Shown: one piece after another, positions 51,213 through 59,997 of the stretch
Numbering within the stretch: the stretch's first letter is position 1
Layout of the letters: each line of letters opens with the position of its first letter
NCBI GenBank assembly: GCA_900315705.1
Contig: ONAB01000001.1
Location: 62,001-126,000, forward strand
Source: an uncultured Bacteroidales bacterium
GTDB taxonomy: Bacteria > Bacteroidota > Bacteroidia > Bacteroidales > WCHB1-69
Length of the DNA: 64,000 nt
Reading direction: 5' to 3'
Translations under genes and position numbers: made by a program
Notes under the pieces: model-generated
Seen by the model: the letters and a program-made list of their open reading frames with translations, nothing else
What the model was told of the DNA's origin: nothing
Databases searched by the model: none

Positions 51213-52482
51213 AGCGATACTGTTCTTAGGATTGGCGATGCTCCTTCTGGCAAATGTTTCGTTTGCGCAGAATGAGATCCGTCAACCCTACTCTATCTTC
51301 GGCATCGGGGTGGTGAACAAAGCCTCCAATGGCATCCTGAACGGGATGGGAGGAACGTCCTATGCTATGCAAAGTCCCTATTTCATCAATTTCCGGAACC
51401 CCGCTTCGTACGCCGCCTTTGACTCCCTGTCGTTTGTGGCCGATGTCGCCGCTTCCATTTATGTTTCCTCCTTGGCTTCCGGCGACGCCAATCTATCGCA
51501 GAAAAACACATACGTGCGCCCCGACTACCTGGCCATCGGGTTGCCGGTGACGCGCCATTGGCGTACCTCCGTCGGCCTTGTCCCCTTCAGTACCATCGGC
51601 TATGATATGGTCGCTTCCCGCACCGTGAACCCCATAGGCGAGGTCTCTTACGAATACTCGGGCAAGGGCGGCCTCAACCAACTCTACTGGGGCAATGCCT
51701 TCCGCCTGTGCAAAGGACTTTCCATTGGCCTCAACACTGCCTATATGTTCGGGTCCATCTACAATTCCAGCAGAACGGAATTCTCAGGCACCAATTTCTA
51801 CAATACTAACATCACCGATGCCTATCATCTCGACGGCATTTATCTCAATGCCGGTCTTCAATATGTCTTCAAAGTGAAGGAACAACACCAGATAGGCCTT
51901 GGTGCTGTCTATGGCAACACCGCCTACATCTGGGCGCGTGAAAACCTGTTGATTAACTATTATCAAGGTCCCTATAATTCAGTAACCACTTATGATACAG
52001 CATTGTATGATAATGCTTCCCGCGGCAATCTGCACATTCCCCAGTCTGTGGGAGGAGGCATAAGTTACTCCTATAAGGAAAAAATCACCGTGGCGGCTGA
52101 TGTCACTTGGAACAATTGGAACCGGTACAAGTTTATGCAGCATTCCGACTCCCTGAAGGATGCCGTCAGCGCCTCCCTGGGTTTCCAATATGTGCCCGAT
52201 CCGCTCTCCCCGAAATTCTTCAAGCGTCTTGCCGTGCGTGTCGGCGCCCACTATTCCACCGGAGAATTTTTCCTCCGCGATAAACCTATCTCCGAATTTG
52301 GAGTCTCTTTGGGCATTGGAATTCCATTGAATACCTTCATCACCCACTCGAGTATCAATTTGCTGTTTGAATATGGGAAAATGGGAACACTTGCCAACGA
52401 ACTTGTAAGACAAAACTACTTCAGATTCACACTCAACTTCACTCTTCAAGAGAAGTGGTACCAAAGAATGAAAATTGAATAA
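51196..52482 (+). CDS. Outer-membrane beta-barrel protein (FadL/OmpP1-like)
   Basis: A 428-residue protein with a clear signal peptide (MFRKLEAILFLGLAMLLLAN, ending SFAQ). The mature part starts with IRQPYSIFGIGVVN and the N-terminal block GMGGTSYAMQSPYFINFRNPAS, which resembles the hatch region of FadL/OmpP1-type channels. Amphipathic strands fill the rest, and the last strand ends in aromatic residues (YFRFTLNFTLQEKWYQ). It probably moves hydrophobic compounds across the outer membrane; substrate unknown. The start overlaps coaX by 17 bases; an ATG at 51178 would extend the overlap to 35. Confidence 0.82.
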   Translation: MFRKLEAILFLGLAMLLLANVSFAQNEIRQPYSIFGIGVVNKASNGILNGMGGTSYAMQSPYFINFRNPASYAAFDSLSFVADVAASIYVSSLASGDANLSQKNTYVRPDYLAIGLPVTRHWRTSVGLVPFSTIGYDMVASRTVNPIGEVSYEYSGKGGLNQLYWGNAFRLCKGLSIGLNTAYMFGSIYNSSRTEFSGTNFYNTNITDAYHLDGIYLNAGLQYVFKVKEQHQIGLGAVYGNTAYIWARENLLINYYQGPYNSVTTYDTALYDNASRGNLHIPQSVGGGISYSYKEKITVAADVTWNNWNRYKFMQHSDSLKDAVSASLGFQYVPDPLSPKFFKRLAVRVGAHYSTGEFFLRDKPISEFGVSLGIGIPLNTFITHSSINLLFEYGKMGTLANELVRQNYFRFTLNFTLQEKWYQRMKIE

Positions 52483-52507
52483 CCTTAAAAAATAAAGTTT
52501 TAGAAAG

Positions 52508-53968
52508 ATGAAAAAATTAGTTGTTGCAATTATGATGCTTGCCTTTGGCGGCTCCCTCTTCGCTCAATGCCCCTTCAAATATGGTGCAACCGAGGAGGAT
52601 TCATTGAAAGGCCTTGAACAAGTGAGCCTTTTCAATATGTCATACAAGGCCAAAAACTATGCGGAAGCATACGAGGCTTGGCAATATATCGTCAAACACT
52701 GCCCGTGCGCGTGGGATGGCGTATATACCAATGCTCAGAATATGTTGCAGAACCTTATCAAGGATGAGAAGGATTCTTTGAGAAGAGAACACCTCATCGA
52801 TACGCTCATCTATTCCTATGAGGTTCGCAGCAACTATTTCCCCGAAAAGTTCACGAAGGGCTACGGCTTGGGATTCAAGGCGTACAACACCCTGATTTAT
52901 CGTGGAAAAAACTGCACCTCCGACGAACTGATGCAAGTGCTCGACTGGTTCATCCAGTCTGTGGAAATGGAGAAGGAGAAGACTCAGCCCGCCATTTGGG
53001 ACAAGTACTTCCAGCTGGCTGAAATCGTCACCAAGTCGAAAAGAGACACTTCCTATGTCATTGAGGCTTACGGACGTGCTACCGACTATCTGGATGTCTC
53101 CACCAACAACGCTTTGGTCAAGTACGAGAAGCAGTCTGAGGCCCTGGAGGCCCTCAACGCCCAACTGGAGGCTGGTCAAATCGACCGTATGGCCTACGAC
53201 AAGCAGGCCAAGGTGCTGTCTGCCGACACCGCCCGCCAGATGAAACTGGTCTTGAACTATCGCAAAACCCTGAAGAAGATTGAAACCGCTGTGACGCCGT
53301 ACGCCTCCTGCGAAGTGCTGGAAGAGGTTTACTCCAAGAAACTTGCCGCCAGCAAGGATGATATCTCCGCCATCAACAAGATGGTGATGACGATGTACAA
53401 GGGCGGCTGCCTTTCCAGCCCTGTCTTCAAGGAGGCCCTGCAGGTGCTTCACAACGCCAACCCGAACCGTAATACCGCTTTCTGGCTGGGTAACCTCTCT
53501 TTGAGCAGCTGGGGCAACACGAAAGACAACGCCGAACTGGATGCTGCCATCAAATATCTGCAGACTGCCATCGAATTGAGTGAGACCAACGAGCAGAGAG
53601 CCGATGCCAACTACACCATCGCTGTCGCTTATCAGCTCAAGGGAGCCTACTCCGAGTCCCGCAACGCCGCTTACGCTGCTCTGAAGGCCAATCCCAATAT
53701 GGGCAAGGCCTACATCCTGATCGGAAAACTTTACGCTGCCTCCGCTGGCAGATGTTCCGGTGAGGACCTGCCTCTGGCTTGCTGCTGGGCTGCCGCCGAC
53801 AAATACGCCAAAGCCGTCGCGGTTGACCCCAGCTGCGAAAAAGATGCCGCCAAAGAGCGTGCTAACCTGAGATACCCCAGCAAGGACGATCTTTTCAAAC
53901 GCGGTCTCAAGGCTGGTGATTCTTATAGAGTGGGCTGCTGGATTCAGGAAAGCACTACCGTTCGTTAA
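52508..53968 (+). CDS. Secreted tetratricopeptide-repeat protein
   Basis: A 486-residue protein with a signal peptide (MKKLVVAIMMLAFGGSLFAQ). An N-terminal TPR-like pair (SLFNMSYKAKNYAEAYEAW) is followed by a helical middle and clearer TPRs in the C-terminal third (DAAIKYLQTAIELSETNEQ, YSESRNAAYAALKANPNMG, ADKYAKAVAVDPS). It has unusual periplasmic cysteines (HCPCAW, GRCSG, ACCW). Such proteins with an OMP and lptC in series are common in Bacteroidales, so an envelope role is likely; partner unknown. Confidence 0.82.
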   Translation: MKKLVVAIMMLAFGGSLFAQCPFKYGATEEDSLKGLEQVSLFNMSYKAKNYAEAYEAWQYIVKHCPCAWDGVYTNAQNMLQNLIKDEKDSLRREHLIDTLIYSYEVRSNYFPEKFTKGYGLGFKAYNTLIYRGKNCTSDELMQVLDWFIQSVEMEKEKTQPAIWDKYFQLAEIVTKSKRDTSYVIEAYGRATDYLDVSTNNALVKYEKQSEALEALNAQLEAGQIDRMAYDKQAKVLSADTARQMKLVLNYRKTLKKIETAVTPYASCEVLEEVYSKKLAASKDDISAINKMVMTMYKGGCLSSPVFKEALQVLHNANPNRNTAFWLGNLSLSSWGNTKDNAELDAAIKYLQTAIELSETNEQRADANYTIAVAYQLKGAYSESRNAAYAALKANPNMGKAYILIGKLYAASAGRCSGEDLPLACCWAAADKYAKAVAVDPSCEKDAAKERANLRYPSKDDLFKRGLKAGDSYRVGCWIQESTTVR

Positions 53969-53974
53969 TACAGA

Positions 53975-54538
53975 ATGTCTTTAAGGACAAATCATATTAC
54001 CCTAAACATCATAATGGCCTCGTGCCTTATGATGTTTTTTATTTCCTGCCATCAAAAGAGCAAAGAATCCGTGCTCTTTGAGTACGAAGGGAAATATCCC
54101 GACGAGTCGGCCGAGAATATGGTGCTGACAATGAGCGACTCGGGGGTGGTCAGCTTTATCCTGGACGCCCCTTTGATGAACCGCTATTACGGGGATTCCA
54201 CCTTCGCGGATTTTCCCAAAGGCATCAAGGTGACCTCCTTCACCGAATATGGGCAGAAACAGGCGGAACTTTCCGCTGACTATGCCTGCGAGGTGAACGG
54301 ATCCAAGTACAAAGCCACTAAGAATGTGGTCATCATCGACGTGATTAAGGGTGATACCCTGCGTACCGAAGAGATTGAGTGGAACCAGCTTACCCGTACG
54401 GTCCTCAGCAACAAGTTGGTGAAGCAGACGAAGGCCGACGGCTCCGTCAACTACGGGGATGGATTCACGGCGGATGACAGGTTCACCCGATACACCATCA
54501 TCCACCCGCGAGGGGAATTGGCCGGATATGATTTCTAA
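53975..54538 (+). CDS. lptC: LPS export ABC transporter periplasmic protein LptC
   Basis: A 187-residue lipoprotein. The signal ends MMFFISC, a lipobox with C25. The beta-jellyroll of the LptC family is seen in AENMVLTMSDSGVVSFILDAP, FPKGIKVTSFTEYGQKQAELSADYA and DVIKGDTLRTEEIEWNQLT. LptC joins the LptB2FG exporter to LptA in the lipopolysaccharide bridge. Most Proteobacterial LptC have a membrane helix, whereas Bacteroidota forms are lipoproteins like this one. It is the last gene of the coaX series and ends at a strong terminator. Confidence 0.88.
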   Translation: MSLRTNHITLNIIMASCLMMFFISCHQKSKESVLFEYEGKYPDESAENMVLTMSDSGVVSFILDAPLMNRYYGDSTFADFPKGIKVTSFTEYGQKQAELSADYACEVNGSKYKATKNVVIIDVIKGDTLRTEEIEWNQLTRTVLSNKLVKQTKADGSVNYGDGFTADDRFTRYTIIHPRGELAGYDF

Positions 54539-54539
54539 G

Positions 54540-55145
54540 CTAAAAGGTCGCCGCAGTCACACTGACGGCGACTTTTTTTAATGCCGCCACGATGCGGTCG
54601 GCTTCGCGCAGGCGTACACTGAAGCGGATGGTGCAGTTGAGGTCGCTTTGCTGGCTGAGTATGGTGACGCCGGGGTCTTTCATCAGTTGCATCACACTGT
54701 TCATTTGCACATAATCGAAGACCACATCATATTGCTCCTCGATGGTCTTCTCTACGATGGTGGCGGCATCGAGCGCAGCTTTGGCGGCCACCTTGTAGGC
54801 GTTTTGCAAACCGCTGACACCCAACTTGATGCCACCGAAATAGCGGACCACCACCACCAGGGTGTCGGTAAGGTCCTTGGAGAGCAGTTGCCCGTGGATG
54901 GGTCTGCCCGCCGTGCCGGAGGGCTCGCCGTTGTCGTTCAGGCGATAGGCCTCCTTGTGTGGTCCGAGGATGTAGGCGTAGCAGTGGTGCCGCGCGTCGT
55001 AGTACTGCTTCTGCAATTCCGCAAGATGCTTCTTCACCTCCTCCTCCGTCTTCACGGGGAAGGCGTACGCGAGGAACTTGCTGCGTTTCTCGCTGTAGCT
55101 GCCTGTCGCGGCGGCGGCAATGGTCTTATAGGTGTCTTCGAACAT
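54540..55145 (-). CDS. yigZ: YigZ/IMPACT family protein
   Basis: A 201-residue protein of the YigZ (IMPACT N-terminal) family. SYSEKRSKFLAYAFPVKTEEEV, DARHHCYAYILGP, NDNGEPSGTAGRPI and VVVRYFGGIKLGVSGL are its signatures. The C-terminal ~70 residues form the second ferredoxin-like domain. Some members bind elongation factors or nucleic acids, but no reaction is established. I chose ATG 55145 (MFEDTYKT); it overlaps the ribD stop by 20 bases. Its last codons form one arm of the shared terminator. Confidence 0.9.
   Translation of the reverse strand: MFEDTYKTIAAAATGSYSEKRSKFLAYAFPVKTEEEVKKHLAELQKQYYDARHHCYAYILGPHKEAYRLNDNGEPSGTAGRPIHGQLLSKDLTDTLVVVVRYFGGIKLGVSGLQNAYKVAAKAALDAATIVEKTIEEQYDVVFDYVQMNSVMQLMKDPGVTILSQQSDLNCTIRFSVRLREADRIVAALKKVAVSVTAATF
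54547..54579. terminator. Strong terminator of lptC overlapping the yigZ 3' end
   Basis: GTCGCCGCAGT (54547-54557) pairs with ACTG-a-CGGCGAC (54561-54572), with one bulged base, followed by seven T. On the opposite strand the arm is followed by a short T run, so it may work both ways. Confidence 0.8.
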
Positions 55146-56091
55146 AAAGCAGGGTGTTGTTGTCCACAATCTCTTTTTCTTCAGGCGTTTCCGAAAGGGT
55201 GGGGGCGGGCAGTCCTTTGCCCCAGGTCACGTCGCCGACCAGGATGCGTGCCTCGTCCCAAAGTCCCGATTCGATGAAGCGGTCGAGGGTTTTGCGCCCG
55301 CCTTCCACAATGACCGACTGGATGCGCTGCTCGTACAATTGCTGCAGGCAGGTCGCCACGTCGGGTGAGACGGCTGTGCAGGGCAGAGGGGCGTTCACCT
55401 CGTCGCCGCGCTGCATCACAAAGCGCCGGGGACTCTTGCCCGGATAGAGGCGGGTGGTCAGTTGAGGCTGGTCGTTGGCCATCGTGTTGTATCCCACCAG
55501 AATGGCGTCCTCTTCGCTGCGCCATTTATGCACCAGCACGCGCAGGGCGTGATTGGTGATCCAATAGTTGTGGGGTTGGCCGTCGGAGCGGTCCACATCC
55601 ATAAAGCCGTCAGCGGTTTGGGCCCACTTGAGGATGACGTATGGGCGCTTTTGAGCGTGGTATGTGAAGAATCTGCGGTTCAGTTCGCGGCACTCCTGCT
55701 CGCACACGCCCACGGTGACCTCCACGCCGGCAGCGCGCAACTTGGCGATGCCGTTGCCGTTCACCTTGTCGTGGCAATCTACGGTGCCCACCACAACGTG
55801 GGGGATGCCGTGGCGGATGATGGCGTCGGCGCAGGGCGGCGTCTTCCCGAAATGGGAACAGGGTTCCAGGTTGACGTAGAGGGTGGAATCCTTCAGCAGG
55901 GCGGGATCCTTGACTGCGGCAAGGGCGTTCACCTCGGCGTGCGCTTCGCCGTAGCGGTGGTGATAGCCCTCCCCGATGATGCGCCCATCGTGCACGATGA
56001 CAGCGCCCACCATTGGGTTGGGCTGCACCCGGCCCAGCCCTAACCGGGCCAGCTCCAGGCAACGTTCCATATAAGGGATATGTCCGGTCAA
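55126..56091 (-). CDS. ribD: Bifunctional riboflavin biosynthesis deaminase/reductase
   Basis: RibD deaminates and then reduces the pyrimidine intermediate of riboflavin synthesis. The 321-residue protein has the N-terminal cytidine-deaminase-like zinc site H51-A-E53 and C78...C87 in PCSHFGKTPPC, and the C-terminal reductase domain from about residue 150 (RPYVILKWAQTADG, ILVGYNTMANDQPQLTTR, SVIVEGGRKTLDRFI). Both domains look complete. Other rib genes are not adjacent. No FMN riboswitch is seen upstream; the DUF4340 gene precedes it by 10 bases. Confidence 0.95.
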   Translation of the reverse strand: MTGHIPYMERCLELARLGLGRVQPNPMVGAVIVHDGRIIGEGYHHRYGEAHAEVNALAAVKDPALLKDSTLYVNLEPCSHFGKTPPCADAIIRHGIPHVVVGTVDCHDKVNGNGIAKLRAAGVEVTVGVCEQECRELNRRFFTYHAQKRPYVILKWAQTADGFMDVDRSDGQPHNYWITNHALRVLVHKWRSEEDAILVGYNTMANDQPQLTTRLYPGKSPRRFVMQRGDEVNAPLPCTAVSPDVATCLQQLYEQRIQSVIVEGGRKTLDRFIESGLWDEARILVGDVTWGKGLPAPTLSETPEEKEIVDNNTLLYVRRHL

Positions 56092-56101
56092 AGCAATGAT
56101 G

Positions 56102-57184
56102 CTATTGGCGTTTGAGGAAATAAGACAACGGCTGCAACTGGCGGTCGAAGTGATAGTACTGGCATTGCACCAGATTATGCTTGTTTCCGTTCAGTACGGC
56201 ATAGAACCTGTCGCGGTTATAGGGCAGTTCGTTAGGAGTGGCATCTTCGCCTAAGATAGCGTCCAGAGAGAGGGCGTCGGGCGTCAGCTTGCGATACATC
56301 TCCAAGGTGGTTTTCTGACCGTCTATATCTGTTAACGTAATGGTTTTGAAGTGGTTGAACCGAAATATGGAATCGCGCTGTTCGGCGCTGAGGTCGGTGA
56401 CGAACTGATTATAATTCTTGTCACGGTATTCAGCCAGCATATCCAGCAACTTGACGGTGTCATAGTCGGGCACCAGCTGGTGCTGGGCGTCATAGAGGGC
56501 GAAGAAACGGGCTCCGGTCTTCTCTATGGTGAAGGAGTTTTCCGGATTCTCGAAGTCCTTTACCTCCAGTGTTTTGATGCGGGTGATCTTGGTGGAGAAG
56601 AGGTCGCAGGTGTACCAATCTACTGGTTTGAAAGAGTAGGTCGGGGTGAGGAAACCCTTGAAGCCGGGGTTGTGTACGATGCAGGGCTCGTCGAGGCCCT
56701 CGAGGATGGCGAAGTTGGCCATATTGTCCATCGTGGACGGTCCCATATAGTAAGTCTTCACCAGTCTCTCTTTAGTGAATAATTTCATTCCAAAGAGGGT
56801 GAACTTGGGCTTGGTCTGGTATATTTCCACCTTCACGGCATTCACCGACATCATCTTGTTGATGTTAGACTGGGCAGACTTGGGCACCGTCTGCTGCAGG
56901 GTCACGTTGCGGATGGTGGAGAGCAGTTCTTCCACCTTGCTGTCCATAGCCCGGATTGAGTCTTGCACATACCAAATGCCATCCTTCCGGGTGAGCAGCA
57001 CGTTGTCGCCCGCCATACTGGCGATGAACACTTTTGTGACGTTGGCGGTGTCTTTCACTGCAAAAATATCGGATTTCGGGGTGCGGTTGGCACCGTGGAT
57101 GACGCCGGTCTTGAAGAGTACAATCAACAAGCAGGCCAACAGTAAAGCGGCAAGAATGAGGAGCCGAATGGTATTCTTTTTCAT
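56102..57184 (-). CDS. DUF4340 family membrane-anchored protein
   Basis: A 360-residue protein with one N-terminal membrane anchor (about residues 7-25). The DUF4340 pattern is seen in SDIFAVKDTANVTKVFIA, LTRKDGIWYVQDSIRAMDSKVEELLSTI and KTYYMGPSTMDNMANFAIL. The family is often found near gliding-motility or ABC-exporter genes and its function is not known. It leads the ribD-yigZ series on the minus strand, with its own promoter. Confidence 0.85.
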   Translation of the reverse strand: MKKNTIRLLILAALLLACLLIVLFKTGVIHGANRTPKSDIFAVKDTANVTKVFIASMAGDNVLLTRKDGIWYVQDSIRAMDSKVEELLSTIRNVTLQQTVPKSAQSNINKMMSVNAVKVEIYQTKPKFTLFGMKLFTKERLVKTYYMGPSTMDNMANFAILEGLDEPCIVHNPGFKGFLTPTYSFKPVDWYTCDLFSTKITRIKTLEVKDFENPENSFTIEKTGARFFALYDAQHQLVPDYDTVKLLDMLAEYRDKNYNQFVTDLSAEQRDSIFRFNHFKTITLTDIDGQKTTLEMYRKLTPDALSLDAILGEDATPNELPYNRDRFYAVLNGNKHNLVQCQYYHFDRQLQPLSYFLKRQ

Positions 57185-57202
57185 ATCTTATGATTAAGGC
57201 GG

Positions 57203-57210
57203 CAAAAATA
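57203..57210 (-). promoter_or_regulatory. Promoter -7 box of the DUF4340-ribD-yigZ series
   Basis: TATTTTTG on the minus strand, 19 bases before the ATG. Confidence 0.65.
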
Positions 57211-57315
57211 CGAAAATTACGCCGACACGCCCCTCTTTAACAAAAGTGTTTTTTTATATGTTTTTTTAAACTTATGGTAAAAACTATAGTCTTTAAATAG
57301 TTAATTTTACGCTGT

Positions 57316-58650
57316 ATGAAAAAAGGAATCCCTATAATCTTAGCCATTCTTTTATCTGTATGTCAATTAATTGCGCAGCAAGATAATCCATCTGACAATC
57401 GTTCCTCCTCAAAATCCTTCACCTTGGAAGAGTGCCTTCGTTATGCGGAGGAGCATAATTTCGCCCTGCAGAACGCCGGTTTGAACGTCACATCGTCGGA
57501 AATCTCTTTGCGGCAGGCGAAGGAGAACATCGCCCCGTCGGTGTCGGCCTCCGCGTCGCAAGGGTTCAATGCCAACAACTATCAGAAATCCATCGGCTGG
57601 AACGGCAGTTACGGCATCAACGCCGGAATGACCCTCTTCAGCGGGCTTTACAATTATAACAACATCAAAAAGAGTCAATTGCAGGTGGAACAGTCGGACC
57701 TTGAGTTGCAGCAGAGCCGCGATAAGGTGCGTGTCTCCATCATACAGGCGTTTCTGGCCATTATGATGAACCAGGATCTTCTGGATTATCAAGAAGAGGT
57801 GCTCAAGAGCAGCCGCGAGCAGATGGAGCAGGGCGAGCAGCAGTTCCGCGTGGGCCAGATTCTGGAGAGCGACTATAAGATGCTGCAGGCGCAATACACC
57901 TCCGACCTGTACAACATCGAGAATACGAAAATCAACATTCAGAATAATTATCTGGCACTGAAGAATTTGCTTTCTATTGCACCAGGCGAGGAGCTTGCCA
58001 TTGTGCGCCCCGACAGCGCCACGCTCTTCCGCAACCTTGAGGTGCCCACCTTGCCGGAGCTGATGGAGAAGTCGAGGGCTTATCTGCCTCAGCTCAAAAT
58101 CTCCGAGAACGACATTGCGAGCGCGGAGTACGACGTCAAGTTGCAGAAATCCAACTTCTACCCCTCTTTGTCGTTGAGCACGGGCATCAGCACAGGCTAC
58201 AGCGGCAACAACCAGTCCGACAACCTGGGTTGGGGCACGCAACTCTGGCACGGCCTGGGCGAGAATGTGGGACTCAACCTCAGCATTCCCATCTACCAGC
58301 GCAGTCAGGTGCGCAACAGCGTGAAACAGGCGCAACTGCGTGTGCAACAGGCCGAACTGACCAAACAAGAGGTCTCTTACCAGATTGATCAGGAACTGCA
58401 GCAATATTATCTGGACGTCCTGTCGGCGCAAAACGACTACCGCGTGGCCGAGGCCCGAAAGGAGGCTTATGAGGCCAACTATAACGCCTACAGTTTCAAG
58501 TTCAAGTACGGCTCCATCACTGCGGTGGACCTCATCCAGCAGCAAACCAACTATATCAACCAACTCAACCAATATATGCAGTCCAAGTACTCGTTTGTTC
58601 TGCAAAGGAAGATTTTGGATGTGTTGATGGGCGTGCCGGTGAGACTATAG
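57316..58650 (+). CDS. TolC family outer-membrane efflux protein
   Basis: A 444-residue protein with a signal peptide (MKKGIPIILAILLSVCQLIAQ). Two OEP repeats are seen: the first with SFTLEECLRYAEEHNFALQNA and the coiled-coil region ~115-220, the second with YLPQLKISENDIASAEYDVKLQKSNFYPSLSLSTG and its coiled coil ~310-400. It forms the trimeric outer-membrane tunnel for the MacAB-like pump encoded next. No TAnnTTTG box is clear in the AT-rich 130-base leader. An 8-bp repeat tract separates it from macA. Confidence 0.92.
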   Translation: MKKGIPIILAILLSVCQLIAQQDNPSDNRSSSKSFTLEECLRYAEEHNFALQNAGLNVTSSEISLRQAKENIAPSVSASASQGFNANNYQKSIGWNGSYGINAGMTLFSGLYNYNNIKKSQLQVEQSDLELQQSRDKVRVSIIQAFLAIMMNQDLLDYQEEVLKSSREQMEQGEQQFRVGQILESDYKMLQAQYTSDLYNIENTKINIQNNYLALKNLLSIAPGEELAIVRPDSATLFRNLEVPTLPELMEKSRAYLPQLKISENDIASAEYDVKLQKSNFYPSLSLSTGISTGYSGNNQSDNLGWGTQLWHGLGENVGLNLSIPIYQRSQVRNSVKQAQLRVQQAELTKQEVSYQIDQELQQYYLDVLSAQNDYRVAEARKEAYEANYNAYSFKFKYGSITAVDLIQQQTNYINQLNQYMQSKYSFVLQRKILDVLMGVPVRL

Positions 58651-58727
58651 TTTATTAAATCATTAAATTATTAAGTTGTTGGGGCGGAGGTTAAGAAATT
58701 AAGAAACTAAGAAATTAAGAAATTGAG
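58651..58727 (+). repeat. 8-bp simple repeats between tolC-like and macA-like genes
   Basis: Four contiguous units of YTAAGAAA (58691-58722) and, upstream, three degenerate ATTAARTY units (about 58654-58677), separated by GTTGGGGCGGAGG. There is no gene in this 97-base gap inside an operon. Confidence 0.7.
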
Positions 58728-58747
58728 TTTAGAAAATCATTTGTTAT

Positions 58748-59995
58748 ATGTCTAAGTTATCTAAAAAAGCAAAATGGATTATGGCCATCGCGGCGGTGGT
58801 GCTGCTGGCGTTGATATTGTCACTTGTTCTTAAGAAGGGCAAGCACGCAGAGTTGCAAATCAACACGGTGCGGAGCTCCATCGACAGTGTGGAGGTGACG
58901 GTGACGGCCACTGGCGAACTGCAGCCCGTGTACAAAGTGGATGTGGGCACGCAGGTGTCTGGTATCGTGGAGCACATCTACGTGGATTTCAACTCGGTGG
59001 TGAAGAAGGGCCAGAAACTGGCTGAACTGGACCGCTCCAATCTGAATGAGCAGCTTACGCAGGCCCAGACCAGCGTCTCGAACGCGAAGAGCAACCTCAC
59101 TCTGGCGCAGCAGCAATACGACCGCGTGAAGGCGCTTTACGACAATAAGGCGGCCACGCAGGAGTCGTACGAGTCGGCGGTGAACTCGCTGAATCTGGCC
59201 AAGAACCAGCTGAAGACCGCCCAGTCGGAGTTGTCGCGCGCCCAGACCAACCTCTCCTACGCCACCATCTATTCGCCCATCGACGGGGTGATTATGGACA
59301 AGGCTGTGGAGGAGGGCCAGACAGTGGCCTCTTCGTTCAGCACCCCGACATTGTTCACCATTGCCAATGACCTGACTCAGATGCAGGTGCAGGCTTCCGT
59401 GGATGAGGCCGACATCGGCGAAGTGAAGGCCGGCCAGCCCGTAACGTTTACCGTGGATGCCTTCCCTGATGATGTGTTTGCCGGCACGGTAAAGGAGGTG
59501 CGCATCAATCCCACGGTGACCTCCAACGTGGTGACCTATACGGTCATCATCAACGCACCCAACCCCGAGATGAAACTCTTCCCCGGTATGACGGCCAACG
59601 TGAGCATCACCACCAAGAAAGAGAGCGGGGTGTGTATCCCCTTGACGGCGTTGTTCACCACTATCGAGCCGGATGTGATGAAGCAGTTTGAGAAAAAAGG
59701 CTATACCTTCCAGTCTTTATACAAAAACCAGGAGGAAATTGCCCAGGGACTGAAGGACATCACCAAGAAGACCATCTGGGTGAAGAAGGGAGATAAGAAT
59801 TATGAGCAGGTCAGGGTGTCGGTTGGATTGAACAATGGTGTCAAGACACTGGTTCCTGAAGGCTTGCAAGAGGGCGAGGAAGTGGTGATTGGCGTCAGCG
59901 AGGCGATGGGAGGGATGCCGAATGGAAACAAGGGCGGCAATAGTGGAAGTTCCAATCCGTTTATGCCCGGGCGACCCGAGCGCAAGACCAGATAG
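58748..59995 (+). CDS. Periplasmic adaptor subunit, MacA-like
   Basis: A 415-residue membrane-fusion protein with an N-terminal anchor (about 10-29). The lipoyl-like halves are VDVGTQVSGIVEHIYVDFNSVVKKGQKLAELD and ATIYSPIDGVIMDKAVEEGQTV; between them is a ~110-residue coiled-coil hairpin (about 100-190). The beta-barrel and membrane-proximal domains follow. The C-terminus is Gly/Ser/Asn-rich (GNKGGNSGSSNPF). It bridges the MacB-type ABC transporter and the TolC-like tunnel. It starts 97 bases after the tolC-like gene and 2 bases before the ATPase gene. Confidence 0.92.
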   Translation: MSKLSKKAKWIMAIAAVVLLALILSLVLKKGKHAELQINTVRSSIDSVEVTVTATGELQPVYKVDVGTQVSGIVEHIYVDFNSVVKKGQKLAELDRSNLNEQLTQAQTSVSNAKSNLTLAQQQYDRVKALYDNKAATQESYESAVNSLNLAKNQLKTAQSELSRAQTNLSYATIYSPIDGVIMDKAVEEGQTVASSFSTPTLFTIANDLTQMQVQASVDEADIGEVKAGQPVTFTVDAFPDDVFAGTVKEVRINPTVTSNVVTYTVIINAPNPEMKLFPGMTANVSITTKKESGVCIPLTALFTTIEPDVMKQFEKKGYTFQSLYKNQEEIAQGLKDITKKTIWVKKGDKNYEQVRVSVGLNNGVKTLVPEGLQEGEEVVIGVSEAMGGMPNGNKGGNSGSSNPFMPGRPERKTR

Positions 59996-59997
59996 CT

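Noticed and set aside
55126-56091. FMN riboswitch expected upstream of ribD
   Set aside because: Only 10 bases separate ribD from the gene before it, and no RFN-like pairing is seen.
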